Positions 21,520 to 29,563 of a stretch of DNA of 64,000 nucleotides are shown piece by piece. The number at the start of each line of letters is the position of its first letter. Positions within the stretch are counted from its first letter, which is position 1. Under the pieces are notes generated by a model, which saw only the letters and a program-made list of their open reading frames with translations, was not told where the DNA came from and did no database searches. Both the position numbers and the translations under genes were made by a program. Source of the stretch: DASWZN01 sp036404435 (lineage in GTDB: Bacteria; Acidobacteriota; Terriglobia; Bryobacterales; Bryobacteraceae); the NCBI GenBank assembly GCA_036404435.1, contig DASWZN010000044.1, positions 62,001-126,000 of the forward strand. The letters run 5' to 3'.

Positions 21520-21634
21520 GTCCGCTCCCTCACGGTCGCGGTTCCGTGCTTCTGTCGCGGCGGCAGCACAGCACCGAACCGCGCGCGTAGGCAGGCGGAC
21601 AGCAGCACCGAACCGCGCGCGTAAGCAAGCGGAC
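21520..21634. repeat. Cluster of three dispersed elements between kdpB and kdpC
   Basis: One inverted copy (21520-21550, GTCCGCTCCCTCACGGTCGC...) and two direct copies (21569-21600 and 21603-21634, CAGCACCGAACCGCGCGCGT...) fill the gap between kdpB and kdpC. The kdpC ribosome binding site GGAGAG follows at 21641. Related copies are at 11682 and 36483. Confidence 0.8.
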
Positions 21635-21650
21635 GACTGAGGAGAGACCT

Positions 21651-22232
21651 ATGTGGCAGCAAATGTTTCGCGGCTTCAAAATGATGCTGGTTTTGACGGT
21701 TCTGACCGGCCTCGCTTACCCGCTGGTGGTCACGGGATTGTGCCAAGTTCTCTTCCGCGACCAGGCGGACGGCAGCCTGATCCGCGCCAACGGCCGCATC
21801 GTCGGCTCCCGCCTGATCGGCCAGAACTTCAAGGGGCCCGAGTATTTTCAGCCCCGGCCCTCCGCCGCCGGCAACGATGGATACGACCCGACCTCTTCCA
21901 ATGCGTTCAATTTCGGACCGACCAACCAGAAGCTGGCCGACCGTGTGAAGGACTCGGTCGCCGCCTTCCGCAAAGCCAACCCGGAGTACACCGGCCCGAT
22001 TCCGGCCGACCTGGTGGCCAGCTCTGCCAGCGGCCTCGATCCGGACATCAGCCCCGCATCGGCAGACGTCCAGGCGGCCCGCATCGCCAGCGCGCGCGGG
22101 ATCTCTGTCGACCAGCTTCGCAGCCTGATCGCCCGCAACACGCAGAACCGCGACCTGGGCTTTCTAGGCGAGCCGCGGGTCAACGTCCTGGCGATCAACC
22201 TAGCCCTGGACGCAAGCTTCCCGAAGAGGTAG
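21651..22232 (+). CDS. kdpC: Potassium-transporting ATPase subunit KdpC
   Basis: A 193-aa protein with one N-terminal membrane helix (MMLVLTVLTGLAYPLVVTGL) and a periplasmic domain. Family stretches are GSRLIGQNFKGPEYFQPRPS, SGLDPDISPASADVQAARIA and the C-terminal LGEPRVNVLAINLALD. KdpC stabilises the complex and increases ATP affinity. It starts 16 bp after the repeat cluster that separates it from kdpB. Confidence 0.96.
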   Translation: MWQQMFRGFKMMLVLTVLTGLAYPLVVTGLCQVLFRDQADGSLIRANGRIVGSRLIGQNFKGPEYFQPRPSAAGNDGYDPTSSNAFNFGPTNQKLADRVKDSVAAFRKANPEYTGPIPADLVASSASGLDPDISPASADVQAARIASARGISVDQLRSLIARNTQNRDLGFLGEPRVNVLAINLALDASFPKR

Positions 22233-22401
22233 CGGACTTTCGCTGGCCGGCTTGTTCGCCGGTGGAGCGTCGCACCCACCGGTTCGTCTTCGCATTCGCC
22301 TGCGCGGTGGCATCTCCACCGCTCTCTCCAGGGCGCCTGGCCCTTTAGTCTGGTCGAGGCGGTTTGGTCCCCAGTTGCGCTGCGGTGATAGTGGGCGGCT
22401 C

Positions 22402-23559
22402 ATGGACACCGCCACTCGCGGGCAACCGAATCGCTCCGGTTTACGTCTTCCAGGCATCGTGCTTCGCAAGCCGTTCTACGCCCTGATCGCGCTGCTGATC
22501 TTTACGGCGGCAACTCGGGCCCAAAGCGATCATGGCGCCATAGTAAGTCAACTCAACCCCATCGTAGAGAGGGCCTTCAAGGCGACGCGTTGCCCTGGGC
22601 TGTCGGTCGCCGTCTCGACCCACGACCAGGTCATCTACTCTAAAGCGCTTGGTCTCGGCGACATTGAGGAGAATGTGCCGCTCCGGACGGATAGCGCGCA
22701 CCGTCTTGCTTCTCTTTCGAAACCGGTGACCGGAACAATCATCATGGATCTTGTCCAGTCGGACCGGCTCATGCTCGACGCTTCTGTAACAGCCTATGTG
22801 GCCGATCTGCCTGCGATTTACGGCAGGGTGACCGTTAGACAGCTGCTAAGCCACCAAGCGGGTGTCCGAGACTATCGCGACATGGAGGAAGTCTTCAGCG
22901 CCCTTCACTACCGGACCTCGCGAGACGCGCTCCGAGCGTTCATGGACGATCCGCTCCTTTTCGAGCCGGGGACGAAAACGGCATACTCCACGTTTGGCTT
23001 CACCATGGTCGGCGCTGTCGCCGAGGCGGCAACCCACGAGTCATTCCAGGAACTTTCCAAAGCCTTCTTCCGCCACTATGGCATCCGCGGCTTCGATCTC
23101 GACGATCCGCAGGCGATCGTGAACAAACGGGTCCGGGGATACTCCGTGGACAAGGACGGCAAGATCGCTAACACGCGCGCATACGACGCGAGCAATAAGT
23201 ACCCAGGGGGCGGCTTCACTGCATCCGCGGAAGACTACCTTCGCTTTGTAATCGCGGTTGGTTCCGGCCGCGTGTTGAAGCCAGAAGTCCTTCAGCAAAC
23301 CTGGACTCCCCAAAAGACATCGGACGGGACGCTTAGCCGGTTTGGTCTCGGTTGGGGTGTCTTGCAGTTCGAAGGACGACGAATGGTGGGATTCAACGGT
23401 TTGCAGCCGTCGACGACGGCCTCCATTCATTACTTTCCCGGGGAAGGTGTCGGGGTCGTGCTGCTCTGTAATGCCGAGGTTACCAGTGCCGAAGGTGTCC
23501 TGGACCTTTCCAAATTGATGGAGGATCTGCAGAAGTTACTTTTGCCCCTTCCGAATTAG
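22402..23559 (+). CDS. Exported serine hydrolase, beta-lactamase/penicillin-binding (class C) family
   Basis: A 385-aa protein with a signal peptide around residues 20-42 (LRKPFYALIALLIFTAATRA). The class C serine hydrolase SxxK motif is ASLSK (S104, K107). The usual Y-x-N is Y-S-T (about residue 195) and the usual H-x-G near the C-terminus reads F-N-G (about 331), so the catalytic set is incomplete or altered. The family hydrolyses peptides, esters or beta-lactams in the periplasm. The start is uncertain: ATG 22402 or GTG 22459, the latter giving a shorter signal peptide. It is not obviously linked to its neighbours. Confidence 0.75.
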   Translation: MDTATRGQPNRSGLRLPGIVLRKPFYALIALLIFTAATRAQSDHGAIVSQLNPIVERAFKATRCPGLSVAVSTHDQVIYSKALGLGDIEENVPLRTDSAHRLASLSKPVTGTIIMDLVQSDRLMLDASVTAYVADLPAIYGRVTVRQLLSHQAGVRDYRDMEEVFSALHYRTSRDALRAFMDDPLLFEPGTKTAYSTFGFTMVGAVAEAATHESFQELSKAFFRHYGIRGFDLDDPQAIVNKRVRGYSVDKDGKIANTRAYDASNKYPGGGFTASAEDYLRFVIAVGSGRVLKPEVLQQTWTPQKTSDGTLSRFGLGWGVLQFEGRRMVGFNGLQPSTTASIHYFPGEGVGVVLLCNAEVTSAEGVLDLSKLMEDLQKLLLPLPN

Positions 23560-23617
23560 CCACGCGGCCTCGACTGGTCACGAAAGCCCGGGTCCACCGT
23601 GGCGAGGATAGGCCGCC

Positions 23618-26173
23618 TCACTTCCCCTTGGCCCGCCCGAAGAATCGCACGCGCACCACCAGGTGACGCCCCTCGAAGCCCAGGAACTGCAGGTATTGCG
23701 GGGCGCCGACCATGTTGTTCACCCCCGCCGGATTCGGATGGCCGGTCAGGTTGTTCACGCCGGCGCGGACCGCCACCCGATAGCCCAAAAAGGTGAACCG
23801 CCGCTCGATGTGCGCGTCCAACTCGAAGTAGGACGGGAAGCGCTGAGAATCGGCCCCGCCCAGGATTTGCCCGTTCTCGTCCACCACCGAAAACGGAAAG
23901 CCGGTGCGCGCGTCGGCCAGCACCGCAACGGCCCAGTTCTTCAGCGGCAGCGGCAGGTACGCCCATCCCAGAAACCGGTTGGGCGCATCCCAGGGCAGCG
24001 GGACGAATTCGTTCAGCACTTGAAACGGCTGATCGGTCGTCAGGTCCAGAAACGCGTTCGAGACCGCGCGCGAGCGGGTGTAGCTGGCCATCCACTCGAA
24101 CTGGCCGGAGAAGGTCTGGCGGACCACCACGTGCACCGCGTCGTAAGCGTCGCGGCGATCGTTGGTCAGAGCGTAGACGCCCGGCAACGTCGGGCTCCCG
24201 AACAGCGTCTCGAACCCGGACGCTCCTCCGTTCGGCGAAGACGTGTTGACGTAGGTGAACCCATCGCTCCCGCGGCGCCGCAGATAGTCGGCCCCGGCGT
24301 CGATCCGGTGCGGAAAAGAGTGATCGACCCCAGCGCTCCAGTTCTCCGAGCGCGGCATTCTCAAGGGGCCGTTCCCGAGCGTGAAGGTTGTCGCCTGAGG
24401 ACCGCCCACCGGAGTGCCGTCTGGATTGTAGTATGTCGTAAGCGCGGTCTGGTCGAGCGGCCGGCTGAACAAGGCGAGACTCGTGGCATCGTGGGTAATG
24501 GAGTATCCGGCAGAAAGCTTCGTGTTACCCGAGCCGAAAGGCGAGTAAGAGACGGAAACCCTTGGCGCCAGGGCCACATGGTCCACCAGCCGGTCCCAGT
24601 CCTGCCGGACGCCGGCCTCTATCTGGACATTCCGCCTCAGCCGCCAGGTGTCCACCACATACGAGGACGCCTCGAGGTTCGAGCGCTGGAACGCGCCGTT
24701 GCCCGTAAACAGCGTCTGGGAGAGCAGAGTGCCCGCCAAGCCGATCTGGTCGTAGCCCGTGCGCGTGAAATCGGCCTGGTAATTGAGGTAGTCGAAATCG
24801 GCCCCCACTTTCAACTGGTGCGCCCCGGCGAGCTCCCATTGAGGCAGGAATACGTTCGCCAGCGCCTGGTCCCGGCTGGCCCATTGACTGGATGTCAGGA
24901 AGTTATTGCCGCTGCGCCCGCTGGGCGAGAGGATGTATAGCCCATCGCCTTGCGGGACCTGCCGGTCGGAGTAACTGCTGTGCGCATACCCAAGCTCGGC
25001 CAGCGTGCCGTTCTCGAAGTAGAATTGATCCTTCAGGCTGGTAAGGTACTCGCTCGAGCGCTGCGCCGTTGTCGTCGAAACCGGGTCCAGCGGCCCCAAT
25101 CCTGCCCGGGTCTGGTTGTTGAAATTCACCAGGAAATCCGCGAACAGGATCTGGGACCTCGTCACATTCACCTGGCCATGGAGTAGATTGCTGGCGGACC
25201 AGCCCGACCGCTGGTTCTGCCCCTGCGGCAGTCCGTTTACGAAACTCTGGTCGTACTCCGCGCCGAAGTTGTCCGCGAACCAAGCCCGCCCGTGCACGAT
25301 CGGCCCGGAAAAGCCGGCCCGCGGCGTCCAGTTTCCGAGATGAAACCCGTTTTGAGTTCCCAAGCCCGGAATGAAATTCGTCGCCGTATAGTGGAACTTG
25401 TCGCCACCGGTGTCGGTGTGAATGGTGAGGACGCCGGCCGAGCCCTTCCCGAACTCCGGCGAGAATCGCGCGCTCTGGAATTCCATGTCCCGAATGCCTT
25501 CCACGGCGAGACGGGTATTGAGGTGGCCGGTGATCGGGTCCCCGATATTGAAATCGTTCAGGGTGTAGTACACCTGGTTTTCGGAGCTACCCTCGAAGTG
25601 CAGCGTCCCGCCGGAGTCCTGCACGACGCCCGGGATCAGGTCCATGGCGTTGCGGAGACTGTGCGACGCGACGTAGGGCACGTTGTTCACCTCCGTGCCG
25701 CTCAGATTCTCCTGCTCCGCGGTTTGGTCCAGGCCCGCCCGCGACGGAGTGCCGTTGACGTCCACGCTCTGGAGCACCTCATGGAGCGTGTTGAGCACGA
25801 GAATCAGCTCGCGATCCCCGTCCAGATGGAGGCGGTAGTTCCGCAACTCGAAGTAGCCTTCCCGCTGGACATCGACGACGTAATCCCCGGGCCCTGGCAG
25901 AATGATGGAAAACGAGCCGTTGGGGGCGGCCACGGTGCGCACCGCGTGGCCTTCGGCTCCACTGACCGCTATGCGCGCCTGACCGACCGGCACTTCGTTC
26001 TCGTCGGTCGTCCGGCCCGTCAGGCGCACCTCGGCACCCCAGCACGGAACTGCGGCGAACAGCGTGAAAACAGCCGCCAGCCGGCGTGCCTTCCGCGCGA
26101 TCCTTTGCCCGGCGACGTGGAATAACACCGTCCTTCTAGGGATAACGAACTCTGGCGTGCGGCGCAACCTCAT
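23618..26173 (-). CDS. TonB-dependent receptor with N-terminal carboxypeptidase-regulatory-like domain
   Basis: An 851-aa outer-membrane protein. The signal peptide ends near residue 47 (FAAVPCWG), then a carboxypeptidase-regulatory-like domain (LTGRTTDENEVPVGQARIAV), then the plug (SLRNAMDLIPGVVQDSGGTLHFEG, Y-Y-T-L-N-D-F-N-I) and a long beta-barrel with many aromatic alternating strands to the C-terminus. This architecture is the large Acidobacteriota TonB-dependent transporter family, thought to import polymers or chelates. A GTG at 26128 is an alternative start. A small hypothetical gene precedes it by 24 bp. Confidence 0.88.
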   Translation of the reverse strand: MRLRRTPEFVIPRRTVLFHVAGQRIARKARRLAAVFTLFAAVPCWGAEVRLTGRTTDENEVPVGQARIAVSGAEGHAVRTVAAPNGSFSIILPGPGDYVVDVQREGYFELRNYRLHLDGDRELILVLNTLHEVLQSVDVNGTPSRAGLDQTAEQENLSGTEVNNVPYVASHSLRNAMDLIPGVVQDSGGTLHFEGSSENQVYYTLNDFNIGDPITGHLNTRLAVEGIRDMEFQSARFSPEFGKGSAGVLTIHTDTGGDKFHYTATNFIPGLGTQNGFHLGNWTPRAGFSGPIVHGRAWFADNFGAEYDQSFVNGLPQGQNQRSGWSASNLLHGQVNVTRSQILFADFLVNFNNQTRAGLGPLDPVSTTTAQRSSEYLTSLKDQFYFENGTLAELGYAHSSYSDRQVPQGDGLYILSPSGRSGNNFLTSSQWASRDQALANVFLPQWELAGAHQLKVGADFDYLNYQADFTRTGYDQIGLAGTLLSQTLFTGNGAFQRSNLEASSYVVDTWRLRRNVQIEAGVRQDWDRLVDHVALAPRVSVSYSPFGSGNTKLSAGYSITHDATSLALFSRPLDQTALTTYYNPDGTPVGGPQATTFTLGNGPLRMPRSENWSAGVDHSFPHRIDAGADYLRRRGSDGFTYVNTSSPNGGASGFETLFGSPTLPGVYALTNDRRDAYDAVHVVVRQTFSGQFEWMASYTRSRAVSNAFLDLTTDQPFQVLNEFVPLPWDAPNRFLGWAYLPLPLKNWAVAVLADARTGFPFSVVDENGQILGGADSQRFPSYFELDAHIERRFTFLGYRVAVRAGVNNLTGHPNPAGVNNMVGAPQYLQFLGFEGRHLVVRVRFFGRAKGK

Positions 26174-26197
26174 CGCGGGAGGCGGGTCCGCCAGGGG

Positions 26198-26428
26198 TCA
26201 GTCTCCCAGGCGCCAGGTGGACCGGGCGCCTTCGGTGGCGCCCGGTCTAGCACGGCCGGCCTCGCGGAGTTCGCGGGATAGCGCGATGAGGGCTGTCGAA
26301 GCCTGCTCGGCGCCTTCGCCCTCCAGGGCGAAGTTCAGCGCCAGCAGCTCGGCCTGAATTGCGATGTCCCGCAACAGGCCATCGACCGCGCCGCCGTCAT
26401 CGGCGCCCGTTCTGGGCGTGGCTGCCAT
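26198..26428 (-). CDS. Small hypothetical protein upstream of the TonB-dependent receptor
   Basis: A 76-aa Ala/Glu-rich frame (A-I-Q-A-E-L-L-A-L-N-F-A-L-E-G-E-G) with no recognised domain. It lies 24 bp before the receptor gene and 42 bp after the dehydrogenase start, on the minus strand. Its last 20 codons overlap a perfect 10-bp-stem hairpin (26221-26246), so the end may be a regulatory structure rather than coding. Coding status is uncertain. Confidence 0.4.
   Translation of the reverse strand: MAATPRTGADDGGAVDGLLRDIAIQAELLALNFALEGEGAEQASTALIALSRELREAGRARPGATEGARSTWRLGD
26221..26246. other. Strong hairpin, 10-bp perfect stem
   Basis: ACCGGGCGCC (26221-26230) pairs exactly with 26237-26246 around a TTCGGT loop. 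No T-run follows on either strand, so a simple terminator is not supported. It may be an RNA structure ahead of the receptor gene. Confidence 0.55.
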
Positions 26429-26470
26429 TTCAATGTTCTCATCGGCCGACTCGGAGCGAATTTGAGCCGC

Positions 26471-27529
26471 TTATCGCAGATTTGCAATGACGGCCGCGGC
26501 GACGTCTTCGGTGCCGCTCGATCCCCCCAGGTCGGGAGTGCGGACGGAGCCTGCCGCCAGAACGGCCTTAACGGACGCCTCGACCGAGCGGGCGGCCTGC
26601 GCCTCGCCCAGGTGATCCAGCATCATCGCCGCCGAAAGGATGGCAGCCAGCGGGTTGGCGATGCCCCGTCCGGCGATATCGGGAGCCGAGCCGTGGACCG
26701 GTTCGAACAGCGAAGGGGCGCGCCGCTGGGGGTCCAGGTTGGCGCTCGGCGCCAGGCCGATGGAGCCCGTAATCACCGCCGACAGGTCGCTCAGGATGTC
26801 GCCGAACAGGTTCGATGCCACCACCACGTCGAAGGTCTCCGGGCGGCGCACGAAGTTCATGGCGGCGGCGTCGACCAGAAGCGACTCGGTCTCGATGTCC
26901 GCGAACTCGCGCGCCACCGCGTCGAAGACGCGGTCCCAAAGCACCATGCCATAGGCCTGGGCGTTGGACTTGGTGATCGAGGCCACGCGCTTCTTCCCGT
27001 CGCGGCGGCGCGCCAGCTCGAACGCGTAGCGGATGATGCGCTCGGTTCCGCGCCGCGTGAACACGGCGGTCTGCACCGCAATCTCCTCCGGCTGGTGATG
27101 GTAGACGAATCCGCCCACCGGCGAGTACTCGCCTTCGGTGTTCTCGCGCACCACGACCATGTCGATGGCGCCGCGGCCCGCCAGCGGCGATTCGACGCCC
27201 GGATAGAGCACCGCCGGGCGCACATTGACATACAGGTCGAAGCCGCGGCGGATGGGCAGCAGCAGCCCGCCGAGGGTGACGTAATCGGGAATGTCGGGAT
27301 GGCCGACCGCGCCGAGCAGAATGGCGTCGAAGGAGCGCAGAAGGTCGAGCGCCGAGGCCGGCATCATGCGGCCGTGCTGAAAGTAGTACTCCGCTCCCCA
27401 GTCGAATTCTTCGAACGCGAAATCGATGGCGTGACGGGCACCGGCAGCTTCGAGAACGCGCCGCGCGGCGCGCACCACCTCCAACCCAACGCCATCCCCT
27501 GGAACGACGGCAACCGCTATCTTGCGCAT
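26471..27529 (-). CDS. Isocitrate/isopropylmalate dehydrogenase family; tartrate/D-malate dehydrogenase type
   Basis: A 352-aa NAD-dependent beta-decarboxylating dehydrogenase. The N-terminus (IAVAVVPGDGVGLEVV), FDWGAEYYFQHGRMMP, the substrate-site stretch VVVRENTEGEYS and the cofactor-site ending FEPVHGSAPDIAGRGIANP are seen. FDWG-x-E-Y-Y and L-P-I-R-R-G-F-D resemble TtuC/DmlA (tartrate or D-malate dehydrogenase) rather than LeuB. It probably oxidises a 2-hydroxy dicarboxylate. ATG 27529 fits family alignment. No leuC/leuD genes are near, against a role in leucine synthesis. Confidence 0.82.
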   Translation of the reverse strand: MRKIAVAVVPGDGVGLEVVRAARRVLEAAGARHAIDFAFEEFDWGAEYYFQHGRMMPASALDLLRSFDAILLGAVGHPDIPDYVTLGGLLLPIRRGFDLYVNVRPAVLYPGVESPLAGRGAIDMVVVRENTEGEYSPVGGFVYHHQPEEIAVQTAVFTRRGTERIIRYAFELARRRDGKKRVASITKSNAQAYGMVLWDRVFDAVAREFADIETESLLVDAAAMNFVRRPETFDVVVASNLFGDILSDLSAVITGSIGLAPSANLDPQRRAPSLFEPVHGSAPDIAGRGIANPLAAILSAAMMLDHLGEAQAARSVEASVKAVLAAGSVRTPDLGGSSGTEDVAAAVIANLR

Positions 27530-27603
27530 TTCCCGAACCCTCCGGTCCCTTCGGATTGTACAAAATCCCGGCACCAGCCGATAAGACGGGTGAGGTTTCC
27601 AGC

Positions 27604-27876
27604 GTGGCCGATACCGCACAACTGGTGGTCCGCTTCAAGCGCCTCATGCGCGAGATCGAGAGCGGCGCGCTGGTACGCACCAGCTTCTATCCGTGGGAGG
27701 TCGAGCTGCTTGTGGATCTCGACCAGTGCGTTTTGCGCGCCAACCGCCGGCGGCTGCTGCGCCGCTACCAGAAGGCGGCCGTGCATGGCCTGGAGATGGG
27801 CGGACAGCGGCCGCTCAAGCTCTCCGAATACCTGGCGCGGACCCGCTCCCGGCGGCCACGCGCATCGGCGGCCTGA
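27604..27876 (+). CDS. Hypothetical protein, 90 aa
   Basis: A short soluble protein rich in basic residues: VVRFKRLMREIESGALVRTS, then FYPWEVELLVDLDQC, then RRRLLRRYQKA. No domain is recognised. The GTG at 27604 follows GAGGTT, preferred over a TTG 16 codons upstream that would overlap the divergent promoter region. Third codon positions are strongly GC, supporting real coding. It lies 47 bp before the YggX-like gene on the same strand. Confidence 0.65.
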   Translation: MADTAQLVVRFKRLMREIESGALVRTSFYPWEVELLVDLDQCVLRANRRRLLRRYQKAAVHGLEMGGQRPLKLSEYLARTRSRRPRASAA

Positions 27877-27923
27877 AGCCGCGGAGCGCTGCGGTATGCT
27901 GAAGTTTCGGAGGATCCTCATAC

Positions 27924-28247
27924 ATGAGTTGTGGAAGCGTGCCCTCACCGGAAGACGAAAAACCGGGCGCTCGAAAGATCTTCTGCGTCAAGTTCCAGCG
28001 CCAGATGACCGGGCTCGACGAAGTTCCCTTCGAGGGACACCCGCTCGGGCAGCGCATTTACGAGAACGTCTCGAAAGAGGCATGGAAGCTGTGGCTCGAA
28101 CACATGAAGATGATCATGAACGAGTACCGGCTGAACCTCGGCGACCCGAAATCGCAGGAGTTCCTGCTTAAGCAGATGGAGGAGTACTTCTTCGGCGAGG
28201 GGGCGGCTTTCCCGCCGGAATTCGTGCCTCCGCGCTCGAAGAACTGA
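27924..28247 (+). CDS. Fe(II)-trafficking / oxidative-damage protection protein, YggX-like
   Basis: A 107-aa protein matching YggX: RKIFCVKFQRQMTGLDEVPF with the single conserved Cys, PLGQRIYENVSKEAWKLWLEHMKM and a final phenylalanine-rich helix EEYFFGEG. YggX is proposed to move iron to Fe-S assembly or to protect Fe-S clusters. The N-terminus carries about 16 extra residues with a second Cys compared with the enterobacterial protein. It is followed by a hairpin repeat and the convergent ATP-grasp gene. Confidence 0.85.
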   Translation: MSCGSVPSPEDEKPGARKIFCVKFQRQMTGLDEVPFEGHPLGQRIYENVSKEAWKLWLEHMKMIMNEYRLNLGDPKSQEFLLKQMEEYFFGEGAAFPPEFVPPRSKN

Positions 28248-28253
28248 CCGCAT

Positions 28254-28298
28254 GTGCCGGCACGAGTGCCGGCACGGCACGCTGAAGCGTGCGCCACG
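28254..28298. repeat. Double-hairpin repeat between convergent genes
   Basis: GTGCCGGCA and TGCCGGCAC form one stem around CGAG; GCACGC-TGAA-GCGTGC forms a second, followed by GCCAC. The second part contains the 15-mer shared with 4459, 42968 and 44382. Lying between the YggX-like gene and the convergent ATP-grasp gene, it may end transcription from both sides. Confidence 0.75.
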
Positions 28299-28309
28299 GG
28301 AGCGGCGGT

Positions 28310-29563
28310 TCACTGGGCGCCCCGGACGACGGGCAGGGCCGTCGCGATCTTGAATTCCAGCAGCGCGTGCGCGGAGCGCAGGGCGCCTTCGACCTCGGCT
28401 GGGGCAGACGCGCGCGCGAAGAGGAATCCCAGGTAGCTCGAGCCTTCCGGCAACTGCTCGAGCTTCTGCCCCCGCTCGGCGGAGATGACGACATCTTCGA
28501 TGCCCTGAACGGCGCGGGCGTTCTCGATCCCCGCCACATCCTCGTAGACGCCGGCGCGCGGGATGGGGATCATCATCACCCCGCTGGCCGGGCCGTCGAG
28601 GCGGTGGCTTGAAACATCCTCGCCAAGCGCGTGGCGCAGAATCAACTCCTCGAGCGACACACCTCCGGAGAACCGCAGAGCCCGCGCGCAGAGGCCGCCG
28701 ATGGGGCGCGGAGCGGCTTCCAGCATCCAGGCGCCACGGCCGTTCCAGCGCAGCTCGGCGTGCACGGGACCGTGGGTCATCCCCAGCGCGGCGACAGCCC
28801 GCCCGGTAGTCGCCACGATCTCCCGCTGCACCGCTTCCGTCTCGCGCGAGGGCGTGACGTAGATGGTTTCCTCGAAGAACGGGCCGTCCAGAGGATCGGG
28901 CTTGTCGAACAGCGCCAGCGTCCGGAGGGTGCCGTCCGTGACGATGCCCTCGAACGCGAATTCGCGGCCGGGGATGAACTCTTCGACCTGGATGAAGCGG
29001 TCCTGCTCTTCCCTTCTCATGCGGATCTCGACGCTGGTGAGCAGTCGCTTGATGCGTTCGAAGGCGGCTGCGAACTCCGGCTCGCTATCGGCGCGGATCA
29101 CGCCGCGGCTGCCCGAGAGGCCGAGCGGTTTGAGTACGCAAGGGAAGGGCGCGCGGCGGGCCGCTTCGAGCGGATCGGCTGCCAGCGGAACGCGGAAGTA
29201 CGCCGGAACGTTGAGGCCGACGGCGCGGAAGCGCTCGCGCGCCAGGAACTTGCTGCGGCAAGCCTCGACGGCGGCCGGCGGATGAAACGGGACGCGCAGC
29301 CGCTGGGCGGCCAGGGCGGCGAGGAAGGCCGGGCGGTCGCCGACCGCAACGATGCCGTCGAAGGGGCCGCTCGCCTCGAGCAGGCCGGCGTAGCGGGCGG
29401 TGTTGTGGAAGCGCACCGTGATGGCGCCGTCGCCCCAAGGGTCGTCGAGTCGGTGGCACTGGTCGGTGGCGAGAACGGGTTCGGCGCCGGCGCGGCGCGC
29501 GGCTTGGGCAAACTCACGAGTCTGGTAACCGGTGGTGGTGGCGAGGATGAGGAGGCGTTTCAA
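28310..29563 (-). CDS. ATP-grasp domain protein (carboxylate-amine ligase type)
   Basis: A 417-aa enzyme with a preATP-grasp Rossmann half (LLILATTTGYQTREFAQAARRAGAEP) and an ATP-grasp core: PCVLKPLGLSGSRGV (phosphate-binding lysine and glycine-rich loop), QVEEFIPGREFAFEG, and GPVHAELRWNGRGAWMLEAAPRPIGG with the Mg-binding Glu/Asn-type positions. The C-terminal lobe includes HALGED. Such enzymes form amide or peptide bonds via acyl-phosphates, for example biotin-carboxylase-like or dipeptide-forming ligases; the substrate is unknown. It starts with TTG overlapping the proS stop (TTGA), so translation is probably coupled. Confidence 0.78.
   Translation of the reverse strand: MKRLLILATTTGYQTREFAQAARRAGAEPVLATDQCHRLDDPWGDGAITVRFHNTARYAGLLEASGPFDGIVAVGDRPAFLAALAAQRLRVPFHPPAAVEACRSKFLARERFRAVGLNVPAYFRVPLAADPLEAARRAPFPCVLKPLGLSGSRGVIRADSEPEFAAAFERIKRLLTSVEIRMRREEQDRFIQVEEFIPGREFAFEGIVTDGTLRTLALFDKPDPLDGPFFEETIYVTPSRETEAVQREIVATTGRAVAALGMTHGPVHAELRWNGRGAWMLEAAPRPIGGLCARALRFSGGVSLEELILRHALGEDVSSHRLDGPASGVMMIPIPRAGVYEDVAGIENARAVQGIEDVVISAERGQKLEQLPEGSSYLGFLFARASAPAEVEGALRSAHALLEFKIATALPVVRGAQ

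Noticed and set aside
22233..22401. Terminator after kdpC
   Set aside because: Only a short GCCGGC/GCCGG pairing is present and no T-run follows.
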